Both the position numbers and the translations under genes were made by a program. A stretch of DNA of 64,000 nt, taken from Chlorohelix sp037138995. GTDB taxonomy: Bacteria; Chloroflexota; Chloroflexia; Chloroheliales; Chloroheliaceae. The notes under the pieces were generated by a model. It was not told the origin of the DNA. It ran no database searches and was given only the letters and a program-made list of their open reading frames with translations. Of this stretch, positions 63,181 through 64,000 are shown piece after piece (the stretch's first letter is position 1; each line of letters starts with the position of its first letter). Location of the stretch: contig NZ_JBAXHI010000006.1 in assembly GCF_037138995.1 (NCBI RefSeq), positions 62,001 through 126,000 of the forward strand, in the 5' to 3' direction.

Positions 63181-63759
63181 TTATTCTTCAAAAAGCTTTT
63201 TAACTTTGAGAGTAAAACCGGGTATGACCTCGTGACCTTCGAGCATGTCTTTTTCGGTGAGAGAAGCGATTGGTTCAAGGCTGTTTGGCTGAAAAACCTC
63301 GATTGCTTTGCTAACAGGGTCAACCAGCCATATCAGGCGTACCCCTGCCACCTGATAGCGTCTTATTCGGGCGCAAGCGACAATAGTGCCTTCTCTGGTA
63401 GAAGTTTCGACAGGCGCTAATATTTCAAGCACGAGATCAGGAATCACAGTCAACGCGCTTTTGCTCACCCCTTTAGGCAAGCGTTCGGTGGTAATATATG
63501 CCAATTCTGGCAATGCCACGTTGTATGCACTTAATTTGAAGGCAGAATCTACCCATGCACGTCCTAGGCGACGTTGCTGATCAAACGATGAGATGTAAAA
63601 AGAGAGGTTGCTAACAATCAGCAAATGCTTATCATCGGTCAGTTTTTCAACCAATTTCCCCTCGATTAGTTCGACAGGTTCATCAAATTCGGGTAATTGT
63701 TCAAATTCGGCGTAGGTATAAGTACGATTAAGTTCCTTAAATCTTGAAAGTAAAGCCAT
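63181..63759 (-). CDS. Uma2-family protein (DUF820, PD-(D/E)XK-like)
   Basis: Protein of 192 residues of the Uma2 family, a restriction-endonuclease-like fold. PDLVLEILAP holds the D and E of the active site, and RRYQVAGVRLIWLVDP follows. The usual catalytic Lys in that later strand region appears to be Arg, so activity is doubtful. It converges with uvrB (3-bp gap). Confidence 0.8.
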   Translation of the reverse strand: MALLSRFKELNRTYTYAEFEQLPEFDEPVELIEGKLVEKLTDDKHLLIVSNLSFYISSFDQQRRLGRAWVDSAFKLSAYNVALPELAYITTERLPKGVSKSALTVIPDLVLEILAPVETSTREGTIVACARIRRYQVAGVRLIWLVDPVSKAIEVFQPNSLEPIASLTEKDMLEGHEVIPGFTLKVKKLFEE

Positions 63760-63778
63760 TAAAACTACTCCTGATTAT

Positions 63779-64000
63779 TTATAGCAAGTGGCGTTTTTGC
63801 AATACGGCGATAACGCGCTCGTGTATTTGTTCAGGCGGATACATATTTCCATTGGCTTGGTCAATTACATGAAGGCGCACCCAATGCGGTTCACTCTCAC
63901 ATAATTGTAAGTACATTTGCGCTACTTCGGATAGATAACCGCTATTGCGCTCGTGAATATCGCGTTGGTGTGTGGTATAGCTACGCGCTTCCTTGCGGTC
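63779..64000 (-). CDS. tmk: thymidylate kinase-like protein, 3' end only
   Basis: The last 73 codons of a minus-strand gene whose start lies beyond the right edge; the stop TAA reads from 63781 to 63779. The translated end (HERNSGYLSEVAQMYLQL, then WVRLHVIDQANGN and HERVIAVLQ) matches the C-terminal helices of dTMP kinases. It would make dTDP for DNA synthesis. Call is moderate because only the C-terminus is visible. Confidence 0.65.
   Translation of the reverse strand, partial: DRKEARSYTTHQRDIHERNSGYLSEVAQMYLQLCESEPHWVRLHVIDQANGNMYPPEQIHERVIAVLQKRHLL

Overview
The window is about 64 kb of a bacterial replicon with moderate G+C. It is most likely from the phylum Chloroflexota. Three things point there: a secreted beta-propeller protein (44006-46072) ends in a domain I associate with that phylum (LTYTPSNP, then MGNVGQHYYYWRYG); a cytochrome b6-like subunit is paired with a flavin/iron-sulfur oxidoreductase; and the small genes (zinc-ribbon membrane proteins, Pro-rich membrane proteins, Uma2) are of the expected style. 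The phylum call is inference from memory; genus cannot be decided from the sequence alone.

Layout. 0.2-4 kb: OmpR-type response regulator, cytochrome b6-like subunit and a FAD/4Fe-4S oxidoreductase, all on the minus strand. 4.5-7.5 kb: minus-strand operon of a sugar-nucleotide epimerase-like protein, lipoyl synthase and two small membrane proteins. 7.7-11.7 kb: a Pro/Gly/Tyr-rich membrane protein, ClpB and a YccF-like protein. 11.7-22.5 kb: a striking minus-strand cassette of a small two-helix membrane protein, a 2158-residue NACHT-like NTPase with a very long TPR array, a small TPR protein and a TPR-CHAT/C25-like cysteine protease. I consider this the best candidate for an undescribed system, possibly an NLR-like sensor-protease or conflict module. 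22.8-29 kb: a peptidoglycan amidase, then a plasmid-type maintenance block of ParA, ParB, a third protein with a C-terminal HTH and a winged-helix replication-type protein, with two copies of an 18-bp palindrome that looks like a parS site and a repeat-bearing non-coding region. The block recalls the alphaproteobacterial repABC layout and suggests that the replicon is a chromid or that a plasmid integrated here.

29.4-33.4 kb: alpha/beta hydrolase with a membrane tail, AlbA_2-type regulator, thioesterase, small membrane protein. 33.5-40.1 kb: a metal region with CbiM(N)-CbiQ-CbiO (Co/Ni ECF uptake), an S51 peptidase, a Fur-family regulator and an unusual cysteinyl-tRNA synthetase fused to a family-2 glycosyltransferase and a His-rich tail. 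40.3-52.7 kb: GT-C membrane glycosyltransferase, tandem universal stress protein, secreted propeller, small membrane proteins, PEP carboxylase, DUF1648 protein and a TPR/coiled-coil membrane protein. 52.9-64 kb: carB, an SGNH-like lipoprotein, a UspA-TrkA-TrkA potassium-regulation operon, metallophosphoesterase, a lipoprotein, uvrB, a Uma2-type nuclease and the 3' end of a thymidylate kinase gene running off the right edge.

Housekeeping genes (clpB, carB, uvrB, cysS, ppc, lipA, tmk) lie on the same piece as the plasmid-like partition module, so the piece is chromosomal or a chromid rather than a dispensable small plasmid. I saw no rRNA or tRNA genes, no CRISPR array and no insertion sequence.
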